Shown here one piece after another: positions 61,401 to 63,734 of a DNA stretch of 64,000 nt. Under the pieces are notes generated by a model that ran no database searches, was not told where the DNA came from, and saw only the letters and a list, made by a program, of their open reading frames with translations. The translations under genes were made by a program, and so were the position numbers. Source of the DNA: Nectonema munidae (lineage: Eukaryota; Nematomorpha; Nectonematoida; Nectonematidae). Each line of letters begins with the position of its first letter. Positions within the stretch are counted from its first letter, which is position 1. The stretch spans positions 496,001-560,000 of the forward strand of contig JAUIRK010000004.1 in assembly GCA_030549495.1 (NCBI GenBank), written 5' to 3'.

Positions 61401-63367
61401 TCATTCATTCATCAAAAAGGGAGATTTAAACTTACTTATAAAGGTCACTTTGGTAAAATATTGTAAAAGGTCTCAAAGCCATTAAATTTTTATTTAATGA
61501 CCAATTACTATATATTCATTAACATTAATTTTTGGGCAATATGAATCTAAATATTGTAATATATTTTATAATTTTGTATATTCTTCTTCTTTACAGCTTT
61601 ATTAGCCCATTTCTATACGGGATCGCTGTTTGAGATGAGTCTCCTCCATCTGGCCCTCTCCATCGCTATTTTGTAGTCAATATTGAGGTCGAGATTTTTC
61701 TTTTTGCCGTTGGCTATAATGCAGTCCTTCCATCTTATCTTGGGCCTTCATCTCCTCCTTTTGCCATTAACTTGTAGGTCCATCATCTTCCTTTCAATAC
61801 ACTTCTCCCCTCTCCTGAGAACATGGCCAAACCATTTCAAGCTTTCTGCCTGCATCTTCTTGCTCACACTTACCACTTTTGCCGTTCCTCTTATAACCTC
61901 ATTTTTTTCTTTTCAACATAATTTGCATTCCATATTTAAACGGGCGAAGATTTTTTCCCCTAATGATGACATATAAACGCATAAACTTATTGTTTTTGTT
62001 TGTCATTTATAATTGATTAAATAAATATAAAAATCGGCGAATTTGAAATAAAGTTTTATAACATTATCATCAATCATCTCAAATATCAAATAAATGATCT
62101 TTTAATTTAGTGTCCAATATTTTCTATTGTGGTTGACGAGAAATTAGCTCTTGGCTGCATAAACTGGTCTCCTAATGGACAACAAATTTCTGTAGGCGCT
62201 TCCAATGGCAAAGTTTACTTATATGACGTTTCTCCAGTAATCAAATTACTATTATCTATATTACTCTAAATACTAATATTTCCCCAAAGTGAGGTTTTTG
62301 CGAATACAGAACTCAAAAAATTTTGCCCGTTCTTATTTTCTCGAGTTCAATATTTTGGAAAATCTGGTAAACTGAAAATATACATTGAAATGAACTGATT
62401 TTCCTTCATTGTTGACAACAAAATAGAACTTTGAAGAAACTACGCAAGCTTAGGTAATCGCGCTTGGGCGGGACTCTTAAATAAAGTTCAAATAAAATGC
62501 TATCTATAAATTACCGATTCACGATTGTTACATTTTATCTCTTTATTAGAATGTCTTCTAATATGACAACTCAGGATTTTCATTAGGGGAATCCTCCTCT
62601 AAACCAAAATATTCATAGAAAAGTTATAACAGCCAAAAAAAATATTTAAAAAAGGAGGAGATGGTAAAAAGTTGACAGGGAAAAATTTATTCACATTATT
62701 TATGAAAGCTTCCTTAAGGGTCGTCTCATATTTACGTTGGAAATAAGTAACTCTGGTGACTAGTACCTGAGTACTCCTAGAACAGGTTTTATTTTTCTAC
62801 CAGGTTTTAGAAGAAAAATTTCAGTTTGATATTTTAACCTTCGCACATCGCAACGTGAAGTTTTTCTCCACATCGATTATTATTAATTTAATTTCAATAA
62901 CAAGCTACAAAATTAGACCATTGCTTAAATATTTAGACTTTTCAAAAAATTTAAAAAAGTAAATTATATAATTACGGATATAGGATTAACGCCATCTACA
63001 TATAAGTAAAATTTTATCCTTGTTTATACACGCAATACGAATATATATATTGAAAAATTATACCCTTTTTTAGTTGACGTTTTTTGTTTTGATCAGATAT
63101 AGTTTTTTCCTATTTGTATCTCTGTCTTTAAAAGTATTTTTTATTTTTTTCCAAAAAATAGCTAAAAACCTAATATAATAATTTATTGGATGTAACTAAT
63201 TTTTCTATGTTTGCTTGGGTTAAATAACAAAGATTGATATAAAGTGTAGTTTTTTAATGACGATTTTGCATTTTCTTGTACCCCATTACTTACAAATTTT
63301 GTCTGCCTCTTTCTTCTAGATGTGGTCTAAGAATTATTTAGAAGTTGGCTTAATGTATAAGGTGTAA
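10270..63367 (+). CDS. DYNC1I: Cytoplasmic dynein 1 intermediate chain (13 exons placed)
   Basis: Dynein intermediate chains join the motor heavy chain to dynactin and to the light chains Tctex1, LC8 and roadblock in the cytoplasm. I place exons at 10270-10371, 20944-21043, 28314-28444, 38243-38386, 41593-41749, 42024-42123, 45034-45159, 51344-51490, 54754-55004, 57651-57798, 60336-60476, 62111-62236 and 63320-63367. All introns read GT...AG. Phases agree at every junction except exon 2 to exon 3, so a short exon whose length leaves remainder 1 on division by 3 is missing there. The placed exons total 1721 nt, about 573 codons; family members run about 600-660 residues. Domain order matches the fly and human proteins throughout. 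Several usually invariant residues differ and the C-terminus is short, so a divergent paralogue is possible. Confidence 0.93.
10372..11479. other. Start of dynein intron 1, nothing recognised
   Basis: AT-rich intron sequence between exon 1 and the GC-rich retroelement. No exon, RNA gene or repeat end seen. Confidence 0.5.
11480..14920 (-). mobile_element. GC-rich retroelement fossil (RT + RNase H)
   Basis: A block of roughly 55-60% G+C stands sharply out of AT-rich intron. On the minus strand its left part encodes a reverse transcriptase region with a YLDD motif (about 12640-12990) followed by an RNase H region (about 11860-12600) with YVDAS, ELLAI, FSDSM and ADGPSR motifs. The right part (about 13600-14510) encodes a proline-rich, gag-like stretch. 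No long terminal repeats or clear recombinase were seen, so the family (DIRS-like or Gypsy-like) stays open. It is broken in several places. The preserved composition suggests a fairly young insertion. Confidence 0.75.
14921..15177. other. AT-rich intron spacer
   Basis: Between the GC-rich retroelement and the dispersed repeat. No gene or repeat end recognised. Confidence 0.5.
15178..16265 (+). repeat. Dispersed long repeat, copy 1
   Basis: About 1.1 kb matches, in inverted orientation, 46920-48312 plus an outer piece at 45645-45728. Shared landmarks include GGGTATAAAA at the left, an embedded SINE, TTGTAACGATTGAAAAC, and a G-tract followed by GTCATTTTCGCCCC at the right. This copy lacks the extra elements in the other copy, so it is closer to the ancestral form. 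No coding sequence recognised. Confidence 0.8.
15479..15595 (+). mobile_element. tRNA-derived SINE, copy A (truncated)
   Basis: A tRNA-like head carries a box A-like TTGGTTGAGATGATGG and a box B-like GGATTCGATTTC, followed by the shared domain TCATAGTTTTACATAAGCGG. It is embedded in the dispersed repeat at the same place as the copy at 47907-48033, so it was inserted before that repeat spread. The 3' end is shorter than in the copy at 21.3 kb. Confidence 0.7.
16423..17754 (+). mobile_element. Compact TIR DNA transposon, family unassigned
   Basis: The element begins CACTGGTCAACAA and ends TTGTTCAGCAGTG; the reverse complement of the right end is CACTGCTGAACAA, so the terminal inverted repeat is about 13 bp with two mismatches. 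TAA flanks both sides, compatible with a 3-bp target-site duplication. It is about 1.3 kb, much less AT-rich than its surroundings and carries one well-preserved ORF. A 3-bp TAA duplication would suit the PIF/Harbinger group, but the ORF is not a Harbinger transposase I recognise. Confidence 0.7.
16658..17329 (+). CDS. Transposon-encoded protein of unassigned family
   Basis: 223 codons are open. The protein has [14 protein letters not shown] near the N-terminus, then [30 protein letters not shown] and a C-terminal [20 protein letters not shown]. From memory, closely similar proteins recur in arthropod genomes as uncharacterised multicopy proteins with exactly this [11 protein letters not shown] ending. 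The family tail ([20 protein letters not shown] and so on) is present from about 17331 to 17398 but in another frame, so a small deletion just before it created the present stop. The real start may lie further upstream, because the open frame begins abruptly. Function is not assigned; a nuclease or transposase role is inference from the surrounding TIRs. Confidence 0.6.
   Translation: MMNFLLGQQSGFTKYPSFLCMWDSRDRAQHYTKKDWPVREELVPCKERNVINNPLVDRDRILFPPLHIKLGLIKQFTKALDKDGDCFTYLCQAFPGLTMEKLKAVIFDGPQIRQLIRDPEFKNSMNEVELEAWKTFVLVVKNFLGNNKARNYAELVNNMLTAFRNLGCNMSIKKHYLFSHMNRFPENLGSMSDEQGERFHQDMKEMETRYQGRWDAVMMADYC
17790..18230 (-). mobile_element. Penelope-like element fragment (reverse transcriptase)
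   Basis: Minus-strand frames give reverse-transcriptase pieces: [17 protein letters not shown] (motif with SLDV..LF..IP), a YVDDIFFIW catalytic box near 17960, and [18 protein letters not shown], the FLD segment typical of Penelope RTs. Only the central RT is present and it is broken. No GIY-YIG endonuclease was recognised. Confidence 0.65.
18240..18515 (-). mobile_element. piggyBac transposase C-terminal fragment
   Basis: Minus-strand reading from 18515 gives [14 protein letters not shown], a [11 protein letters not shown] segment and [18 protein letters not shown], the region around the last part of the DDE_Tnp_1_7 domain (compare the family pattern YN..MGGVD..D). The rest of the element is absent. 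The segment 18240-18415 is duplicated at 19808-19990. Confidence 0.65.
18516..19287. other. Intron sequence, nothing recognised
   Basis: AT-rich with short frames only. It may include further decayed piggyBac sequence next to the fragment at 18.3 kb. Confidence 0.4.
19288..19563. repeat. Homopolymer-ridden low-complexity stretch
   Basis: Nearly the whole stretch consists of runs of 8-30 A or T broken by short CC, GG or mixed words. The texture differs from the AT-rich introns nearby, which are not built of such runs. It may be a low-quality consensus or gap-filled sequence rather than real genomic sequence. Confidence 0.7.
19808..19990 (-). repeat. Duplicate of the piggyBac fragment at 18.24 kb
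   Basis: About 180 bp match 18225-18415 in direct orientation (shared words GATGGACCGAAG, GAGATATTTATCAAATA and TTCTTCTATACA), with moderate divergence. The two copies flank the homopolymer stretch, so a tandem or assembly-derived duplication is possible. Confidence 0.65.
19991..20943. other. End of dynein intron 1, nothing recognised
   Basis: AT-rich, no clear repeat ends. It ends in the acceptor GATTTAG before exon 2. Confidence 0.5.
20944..21043 (+). CDS. DYNC1I: Dynein IC exon 2: linker after the N-terminal helix
   Basis: In phase with exon 1 the exon reads [19 protein letters not shown] and then [14 protein letters not shown]. The last part fits the family's short helix after the Ser-rich linker (fly DEMLSSLGV, human EALLQSIGI). 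The acceptor is GATTTAG and the donor is a perfect GTAAGT. The exon ends in phase 1, which does not match exon 3, so another short exon probably follows. Without the phase and position match, this low-complexity peptide alone would be weak. Confidence 0.75.
21244..21395 (+). mobile_element. tRNA-derived SINE, copy B (longest)
   Basis: The tRNA-like head starts GGGGCGTGAGTAAGGTTGG with box B-like GGATTCGATCC. It is followed by CATAGTTCGATACAAGCGGC, GTGCCTTCTCGATGAAAACA and CACGATACCTACC. The segment from CATAGTT onward is shared with copies A, C and D and defines the family's conserved body. Confidence 0.7.
21471..21590. mobile_element. piggyBac-type MITE
   Basis: The left end is CCCTTTCATGCCGATG and the right end is, in reverse complement, CGCTTTCAGACTGAG. 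It is followed by TTAA at 21591-21594; the left site CTGA looks like a mutated TTAA. The body shares words (AAAACTAA, AATGAATTTT, AAACAGATTTT) with the element at 24322-24442, so both belong to one family. Confidence 0.55.
21630..21985 (+). mobile_element. hAT fragment with terminal repeat and dimerisation piece
   Basis: It opens with a typical hAT end, CAGGGCCGTATCAAGG, and a G-tract. Then comes an open frame (21740-21967) with [28 protein letters not shown] and SIASC, which resembles the hAT C-terminal dimerisation segment (PN...ALRI.LTI..T.AS.ERSFS). The frame leaves the family pattern right after SIASC. The coding piece sits next to a terminus, so the element is internally deleted. Confidence 0.6.
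21990..22440 (+). repeat. 28-bp minisatellite and larger repeat
   Basis: Units of about 28 bp (GGTTGGAGATGAATCATCG, then TAGTATACA) occur about twice near 22097-22155 and about five times at 22285-22430. Between them a longer unit containing CCCCGAATGAGGTATATC is present twice (about 22020-22090 and 22163-22250). The whole structure has an inverted relative at 52060-52400. Confidence 0.8.
22796..23545 (-). mobile_element. piggyBac transposase remnant
   Basis: The minus strand from 23545 reads [18 protein letters not shown], then [48 protein letters not shown]. In a second frame downstream comes [38 protein letters not shown]. These are consecutive DDE_Tnp_1_7 (piggyBac) segments: GRNVT..HF, TLVGTI and YN.TK.GVD.LDQM. 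At least one frame change separates the two parts. The N-terminal third and the flanking TTAA ends were not found. Confidence 0.8.
24322..24442. mobile_element. piggyBac-type MITE, sister of 21471-21590
   Basis: TTAA (24318-24321) is followed by CCCTTTCTATGATTATTTT. The body is alignable with the 21.5-kb element (CAAAACTAA, AAATGAATTTT, CAAGATTTTTATTT, CACTGGTG) and the right end GCCTGAAAAGTG matches TCTGAAAGCG there. The right TTAA is degenerate. Confidence 0.5.
24555..27939 (-). mobile_element. hAT transposon (ZMYM/DUF4371 type) with target-site duplication
   Basis: The element is about 3.4 kb. It starts CAGTGGGGGATCCAG and ends CGGTCCATTCCTG. The flanking 8-mers ATCCATAT (24547-24554) and ATTCATAT (27940-27947) differ by one base, the 8-bp duplication expected of hAT. 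Both ends carry long G tracts just inside the termini (near 24583 and 27885). The minus strand encodes the transposase. It has decayed but is nearly full length. Confidence 0.88.
24667..26714 (-). pseudogene. hAT transposase pseudogene
   Basis: Reading right to left: an N-terminal part with [13 protein letters not shown] and [10 protein letters not shown] (26106-26714); a DUF4371-like core with [18 protein letters not shown]; then [34 protein letters not shown] and [13 protein letters not shown] (25067-25999 and upstream); and the C-terminal dimerisation block [36 protein letters not shown] (24667-25002). The acidic and His/Cys motifs of hAT transposases are visible. About three frame changes break it: near 26160 in a T-run, near 25080 and near 25000. 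A further N-terminal ORF piece lies at 26820-27053. Confidence 0.88.
28314..28444 (+). CDS. DYNC1I: Dynein IC exon 3: Tctex1 and LC8 binding segment
   Basis: After one base completing a split codon the exon reads [43 protein letters not shown]. The fly protein has PLNLSVYNVQATNIPPKE followed by YTKQTQT at this place: the Tctex1-binding strand, then the LC8 site KQTQT. Both are kept here. The acceptor is CCGTTTAG; the donor is GTAACT in phase 1. The required incoming phase (2) does not match exon 2. Confidence 0.92.
28445..29149. other. Intron 3 start, nothing firm
   Basis: AT-rich. A palindrome-like CTCGAAGCGAG at about 28828 could belong to the end of the element at 29.15-30.72 kb, but no partner was found. 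Confidence 0.4.
29150..30720 (-). mobile_element. hAT-like element of unassigned family, coding remnant
   Basis: Three minus-strand blocks follow one another. The first (30174-30701) has [40 protein letters not shown] and a [11 protein letters not shown] tail. The second (29572-30177, in pieces) includes [34 protein letters not shown]. The third (29154-29489) has [36 protein letters not shown]. The conserved D, the H-H pair, RW and the late ERAIKV follow hAT logic (D..T..NTG, C..H, RW, S.ER). I remember similar arthropod proteins only as uncharacterised. The ends were not found. Frame changes show decay. Confidence 0.6.
30721..34050. other. Intron 3 middle, mostly featureless
   Basis: AT-rich with short frames. 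The only marked texture is a CAT/ATC-rich imperfect repeat tract at about 32280-32600 (many ATCATC and TTCATCA words) next to a pyrimidine-rich stretch at 32150-32220. No exon recognised. Confidence 0.5.
32280..32600. repeat. Imperfect (ATC)n-rich tract
   Basis: Dense in ATC, CATC and TTCATCA words without a regular long period. A decayed trinucleotide microsatellite is the simplest reading. Confidence 0.5.
34051..34528. mobile_element. Candidate hAT-type MITE
   Basis: The left end reads CAGGGGTAGCCAATCC and the right end reads, in reverse complement, CAGGCCCGGCCAACTT. They share CAGG....GCCAA. The interior is non-coding and AT-rich. The flanking 8-mers do not agree, so this is tentative. 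Confidence 0.4.
34529..36480. other. Intron 3, nothing recognised
   Basis: AT-rich sequence with no convincing ORF. A TTAACCCTGTTTGACGG word at 34918 looks like a lone piggyBac-type end without a partner. Confidence 0.45.
36481..37976 (+). mobile_element. piggyBac transposon remnant with 3' terminus
   Basis: Plus-strand pieces in order are: an N-terminal acidic part (36481-36759); [51 protein letters not shown]; the FDNFFMSF segment, [25 protein letters not shown]; and a C-terminal zinc segment RCGLCKKNT. This is the full piggyBac order, including the D of SIDE and the FDNFF region. Several frame changes break it. The right end GGTAATGGG is followed by TTAA at 37977-37980. The left terminus was not located. 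Confidence 0.82.
38243..38386 (+). CDS. DYNC1I: Dynein IC exon 4: acidic linker
   Basis: The exon reads (V)[47 protein letters not shown]. The Val codon is split with exon 3, and the phase agrees. The position and the acidic then lysine-rich character match the family's linker between the LC8 site and the roadblock-binding helix. The donor A|GTAAG leaves phase 1. Confidence 0.9.
38948..40987 (+). mobile_element. Charlie-like hAT transposon (ZBED-type transposase)
   Basis: The left end is CAGAGGTGTCAAACG and the right end in reverse complement is CAGTGGTTCCCAACC, a Charlie-type pair. Inside, the plus strand encodes [75 protein letters not shown] and finally [20 protein letters not shown], as in ZBED5/GTF2IRD2-type hAT transposases (BED finger, conserved central block, C-terminal dimerisation). 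Many frame changes, and the middle is shortened to about 2 kb. No matching 8-bp duplication was found, so the edges are old. Confidence 0.8.
41331..41514. mobile_element. Near-perfect palindromic MITE, copy 1
   Basis: 184 bp. The two arms of about 59 bp, starting GGGTGTTTTCGTTTAGACGG and CCACATCAAGTAATCA, match with one difference. The centre is an AT spacer. The flanks share AAAAATG, a possible target-site duplication. A second copy lies at 53778-53974. Confidence 0.88.
41593..41749 (+). CDS. DYNC1I: Dynein IC exon 5: roadblock-binding helix
   Basis: The exon reads (I)[52 protein letters not shown]. The family has ELTEEEKQQIL...FLSFFDHSTRIVERAL...DYSG here, the helix that binds LC7/roadblock just before the propeller. 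The acceptor is GAATTTAG. The donor GTTCTT is weak but is the one that gives the right phase (2) for exon 6. Confidence 0.92.
42024..42123 (+). CDS. DYNC1I: Dynein IC exon 6: entry to the WD40 propeller
   Basis: The exon reads [33 protein letters not shown]. The family has [22 protein letters not shown] here. RCFFDER is kept, but the two tryptophans of ERW and LDW are replaced (V and R). The acceptor is TGTTTTAG, the donor GTATGC, phase 0. Intron 5 is only 274 bp, the shortest in the gene. Confidence 0.9.
42176..42305. mobile_element. piggyBac-type MITE with TTAA duplication
   Basis: 130 bp between TTAA at 42172-42175 and TTAA at 42306-42309. The ends are CCCATTTACGACCAATG and, in reverse complement, CCCATTTAAGACCAAGC. 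The interior repeats CGTCTGC three times. It sits about 50 bp past the exon 6 donor. Confidence 0.88.
42829..43126 (+). mobile_element. Candidate solo LTR fossil
   Basis: About 300 bp starting TGTTGCACCCTCTAGC and ending ATCACA, with a TATA box (TATAAATAG at 42949) and AATAAA at 43086 in the order and spacing usual for an LTR. No second LTR, internal sequence or matching target-site duplication was found. A decayed promoter-like sequence is the alternative. Confidence 0.35.
43410..44460 (+). mobile_element. Tigger/pogo transposon remnant
   Basis: A CENP-B-type DNA-binding piece comes first (about 43425-43560: [38 protein letters not shown]). It is followed by a 234-codon open frame (43731-44435) with [25 protein letters not shown], then [52 protein letters not shown] with [12 protein letters not shown] is the second half of the DDE_1 domain of Tigger elements. 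The usual PMDQG is PLDRR here. A short deletion after SKDRL and frame changes upstream break it. Inverted ends were not identified. Confidence 0.82.
44461..45033. other. End of intron 6, nothing recognised
   Basis: AT-rich. The 3' end of the Tigger element may lie here. It ends in the exon 7 acceptor TTTTTTAG. Confidence 0.45.
45034..45159 (+). CDS. DYNC1I: Dynein IC exon 7: WD40 blade
   Basis: The exon has 42 codons in phase 0: [42 protein letters not shown]. The family has YPELLVASY...EPDGVALVWN.K.KKTTPEYVFHCQ. The WD-like ending is CIWN. The acidic loop between SY and DG is kept in length but not in sequence. The acceptor is TTTTTAG and the donor GTAACT. Confidence 0.93.
45761..46357. mobile_element. 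hAT MITE with exact 8-bp duplication
   Basis: 597 bp. The ends are CAGGCATGTCAAACTTGG and, in reverse complement, CAGCCATGTCAAACATGC. The exact 8-mer GCATAGAA flanks both sides (45753-45760 and 46358-46365). GGCCGCA words lie inside both ends, as in Charlie-type elements. The interior is AT-rich and non-coding. Confidence 0.93.
46697..46895. mobile_element. Short hAT MITE with 8-bp duplication
   Basis: 199 bp. The ends are CGGTGACGTAGCTAGG and, in reverse complement, AAGTGGTGTAGCCAAA. The flanks are CTTCTCTC (46689-46696) and CTTCTGTC (46896-46903), which differ by one base. GGTGNCGTAGCTA resembles a hAT end common in animal genomes. Confidence 0.8.
47390..47650. mobile_element. Foldback-like element with modular inverted ends
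   Basis: The left end is GGTCCTCGGACATTTCGCCC, with a repeated module (GGACA.TTCGCCCC.TTATTTTCAT) present twice. The right end in reverse complement is GGTCGACAGACATTTCGCCC. Inner words TTTGTCTCAT also pair. It is absent at the matching place in the other copy of the host repeat (near 15700), which supports it as an insertion. The duplication at its edges is not clear. Confidence 0.65.
47907..48033 (-). mobile_element. tRNA-derived SINE, copy C
   Basis: On the minus strand: GGTTGGTTAAGATGATGG (box A region), GGATTCGATTCC (box B), then CATAGTTTGACATAAGCGG and GTGCCTGGTCAATGAAAAT. It is at the same site inside the dispersed repeat as copy A, but keeps a longer 3' body. Confidence 0.75.
48555..49102. 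mobile_element. Foldback/MULE-like element with 9-bp duplication
   Basis: 548 bp. The left end is GGTTGTAGGTAAAAATGCCC and the right end in reverse complement is GGTGCGCAGAAAAAATGCCC. Both continue into a module CAATTAAAAAGTAGGAAAAA followed by TGCCCC, present about once in the left arm and about four times in the right arm. The flanks ATGTTCGAT (48546-48554) and ATATTCGAT (49103-49111) form a 9-bp duplication with one change. Part of the interior is repeated at 63532-63730. Tandem sub-repeats in the inverted ends plus a 9-bp duplication are the hallmarks of Foldback elements. Confidence 0.85.
49103..50223. other. Intron 7, nothing recognised
   Basis: AT-rich with no ORF. Words such as GGTCACACCATCAATCGGCC near 49346 hint at another decayed repeat, without a partner. 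Confidence 0.4.
50224..50622. mobile_element. Tigger-type MITE
   Basis: 399 bp. The ends are CAGTCGACTATTGCTAATTC and, in reverse complement, CAGTTGACTACCTCTAATC, the CAGTTGACTA type of pogo/Tigger elements. TA follows on the right; the left site reads TG, a likely mutated TA. Non-coding. Confidence 0.75.
51344..51490 (+). CDS. DYNC1I: Dynein IC exon 8: WD40 blade
   Basis: The exon has 49 codons in phase 0: [49 protein letters not shown]. The family has [48 protein letters not shown]. This is one of the best-conserved exons and contains the WD motif VLWD. The acceptor is TTCTAG and the donor GTAATT. Confidence 0.96.
51491..52059. other. Intron 8 start, nothing recognised
   Basis: AT-rich; no repeat end or ORF seen. 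Confidence 0.45.
52060..52310 (-). repeat. 28-bp minisatellite, inverted relative
   Basis: On the minus strand it carries the same unit (GGTTGGAGATGAATCATCG, then TAGTATACAG) about three times, plus the CCCCGAATGAGGTATATC module, as at 21990-22440. The order of modules is conserved, so a larger repeat containing the array was duplicated. Confidence 0.8.
52315..52668. repeat. 161-bp tandem duplication
   Basis: A unit beginning CAAACAATCAAAATAAAATT and containing CTACCTCATACGATGTTACA is present at 52315-52475 and again at 52476-52637, almost identical, with a truncated third start after it. Part of the unit matches 21895-22010 in inverted orientation. Confidence 0.85.
52673..52828. mobile_element. 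Hairpin MITE
   Basis: Two nearly perfect arms of about 40 bp (AATATTTATTCTTTTTAAAT, ATATCGTTGGCTCCCCTTA and its reverse complement) enclose about 70 bp of AT-rich spacer. No coding sequence. Confidence 0.8.
52829..53429. other. Intron 8, nothing recognised
   Basis: AT-rich and non-coding. Confidence 0.4.
53430..53606. mobile_element. Small candidate MITE
   Basis: The left end GGTGGGAAATGTCGCAAAAA and the right end, in reverse complement, CAGGATGTCGCAAAAAAATA share ATGTCGCAAAAA. The interior is AT-rich. The edges are imprecise. Just after it, CACTGGCGTATCCAGAAATT at 53610 looks like a lone hAT end. Confidence 0.5.
53778..53974. mobile_element. Near-perfect palindromic MITE, copy 2
   Basis: Same element as 41331-41514: GTTTAGACGGCCACATCAAG and TAATC.CCATTTCGTCTGCC in both arms, and the same AT centre with an extra TAATTAGTTATA-like segment. 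Only a few bases differ from copy 1 over the arms. Confidence 0.88.
53975..54753. other. End of intron 8, nothing recognised
   Basis: AT-rich. GTTGCCCCTGGGTG at 54537 resembles a hAT right end and might partner the lone end at 53610, but the inverted match is poor. It ends in the acceptor TACATTTCAG. Confidence 0.4.
54754..55004 (+). CDS. DYNC1I: Dynein IC exon 9: two WD40 blades
   Basis: The longest exon. It reads [83 protein letters not shown]. The family has HPVYC...VGTQNAHNLIS.S.DGK.CSWSLDMLS.PQ and later F.VG.EEG..Y...RHG. The match is clear. DGK is VGK here. The donor GA|GTAAAT leaves phase 2, which joins exon 10 exactly. Confidence 0.96.
55037..55150 (-). mobile_element. tRNA-derived SINE, copy D
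   Basis: On the minus strand: GGGTTCGAATCC (box B), ATAGTTCGATACACGCGGC, ACGCCTTATCATTAAAATAG and CACGATACG, parallel to copy B. The box A part is lost. It lies only about 30 bp after the exon 9 donor. Confidence 0.65.
55151..57376. other. Intron 9, mostly featureless
   Basis: AT-rich, no convincing ORF or repeat end. GTCGTAGGGCCGGCGTAATT near 56520 looks like an isolated hAT-type end. Confidence 0.4.
57377..57495. mobile_element. piggyBac-type MITE, degenerate
   Basis: The ends are CCCGTTAACGACCAGAA and, in reverse complement, CCCGTTAACGCCCAATG. The interior has GCAGACGATTTTA, like the CGTCTGC words of the element at 42176-42305. The flanking TTAA is not intact. Confidence 0.6.
57651..57798 (+). 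CDS. DYNC1I: Dynein IC exon 10: WD40 blade
   Basis: After one base finishing a split Glu codon it reads [49 protein letters not shown]. The family has KAGISEMFEGHQGPITGIH...[23 protein letters not shown]. The GH and WD-type (VKLW) motifs are intact. The acceptor is TTTTTTAG, the donor GTTTTT (weak after position 2), phase 0. Confidence 0.96.
58113..58966. mobile_element. Foldback-like element with modular arms, interrupted
   Basis: The left arm (58113-58215) is built of CGGCCCAAAACCGAAA-like modules. The right arm (about 58855-58966) is the inverted equivalent, GGGACGTTTTGGTTTTGGGG. Each arm has about five to six degenerate copies of a 15-18-bp unit. A Tigger-type MITE sits between the arms. 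Exact outer ends and the target-site duplication were not resolved. Confidence 0.7.
58268..58593. mobile_element. Tigger-type MITE inside the Foldback-like element
   Basis: 326 bp. It starts TA then CAGTTGGCCATCACTTATCC and ends, in reverse complement, CAGTTGGACTTCAAGAATTC. The right TA is changed to TC. It contains GATCGACCATTTTCCAGATC. Non-coding. Confidence 0.65.
59190..59345. mobile_element. Hairpin MITE-like palindrome
   Basis: Inner arms GATACAATTTTCAATCTTTT (from 59224) and its near-exact inverse (to 59292) enclose a loop of about 16 bp. Outer words GGATAATATGTGGTGA and TCACCACATGTATCC also pair, with an asymmetric insertion on the right. Confidence 0.65.
59346..60335. other. Intron 10 end, nothing recognised
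   Basis: AT-rich and non-coding up to the acceptor ACTGATAG. Confidence 0.45.
60336..60476 (+). CDS. DYNC1I: Dynein IC exon 11: WD40 blade
   Basis: The exon has 47 codons: [47 protein letters not shown]. The family has [47 protein letters not shown]. The acceptor GATAG is placed so that NSKPL follows SIK of exon 10 as in the family. It lacks a strong pyrimidine tract. The donor is GTTTTT, phase 0. Confidence 0.95.
60477..61584. other. Intron 11 start, nothing recognised
   Basis: AT-rich. AAAAGTCTTACGATAAAAAG-type words near 61030-61080 suggest a small decayed repeat, not classified. Confidence 0.4.
61585..61935 (-). mobile_element. LINE 3' end fragment
   Basis: The minus strand from about 61860 reads [33 protein letters not shown], then after one stop [11 protein letters not shown] and [16 protein letters not shown]. 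This is the familiar C-terminal tail of non-LTR retrotransposon ORF2 proteins (LKW.GHV.RR...GRPK.RW.DC...RA.WR). A Gly of GRPK has become a stop. The element ends near 61585 in an AAG-rich tail and is 5'-truncated, as usual for LINEs. Confidence 0.8.
62111..62236 (+). CDS. DYNC1I: Dynein IC exon 12: last WD40 blade
   Basis: The exon has 42 codons: [42 protein letters not shown]. The family has VPTASIVV...ALNRVSWTPSG..V.IGD..GKLYVYDV. The WD-like ending LYDV is kept. The invariant-looking ALNRV is LALGCI here. The acceptor is TTTAATTTAG, the donor GTAATC, phase 0. Confidence 0.94.
62237..63319. other. Intron 12, nothing recognised
   Basis: AT-rich and non-coding, ending in the acceptor TTTCTTCTAG. 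Confidence 0.5.
63320..63367 (+). CDS. DYNC1I: Dynein IC exon 13: C-terminal tail and stop
   Basis: The exon reads [15 protein letters not shown] and stops. The family continues DVAEN...DEWSRFNTHLSEIK in fly and DEWARFGRTLAEI in human, so WSKNYLEV is a plausible reduced version. Splicing at the internal AAG|GTGTAA to a further exon beyond the window is an alternative. No clear AATAAA follows within 150 bp. Confidence 0.65.
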   Translation: MWSKNYLEVGLMYKV

Positions 63368-63531
63368 AGTTGCAATCAATCTAATCCCGGATCCACTCGG
63401 GACATCGCTAGAAACAACTAAACGCTTTATAATGCTATCACGTTAAAATAATCTCAATAATCTAAACCAGGATTGCTTATAAGATGTAATGCGTCTCATA
63501 AAAACTTTATAAAAAACTTTCAATCCACTGT

Positions 63532-63730
63532 TAAAACACAAATTATATTTAGTAAATGTTCTGATACACACAAAGTCCAAAAATATTAGCTGTTTTATAA
63601 AAAAAATTTTGTATTTAAAAAATTGTCCTATGCTGAATTTTTTAGTTTATTTTAATCAAATTTTAAATGTTTTAGATGAAAAGTTAACTTTCTGTTTTTT
63701 TACAAAAAATCTTTATTTGACATATCTTTT
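63532..63730. repeat. Interior copy of the 48.6-kb Foldback-like element
   Basis: About 200 bp match 48765-48965 in the same orientation (GTTCTGATACACACAAAGTC, TTTAGATGAAAAGTTAACTT, CTTTATTTGACATATCTTTT). The match stops at the TTAA at 63731, where a piggyBac-type element begins. Confidence 0.85.
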
Positions 63731-63734
63731 TTAA

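Noticed and set aside
61683-61976. Plus-strand open frame with Leu-rich sequence
   Set aside because: It is the antisense of the LINE tail, whose minus-strand reading shows clear family motifs.
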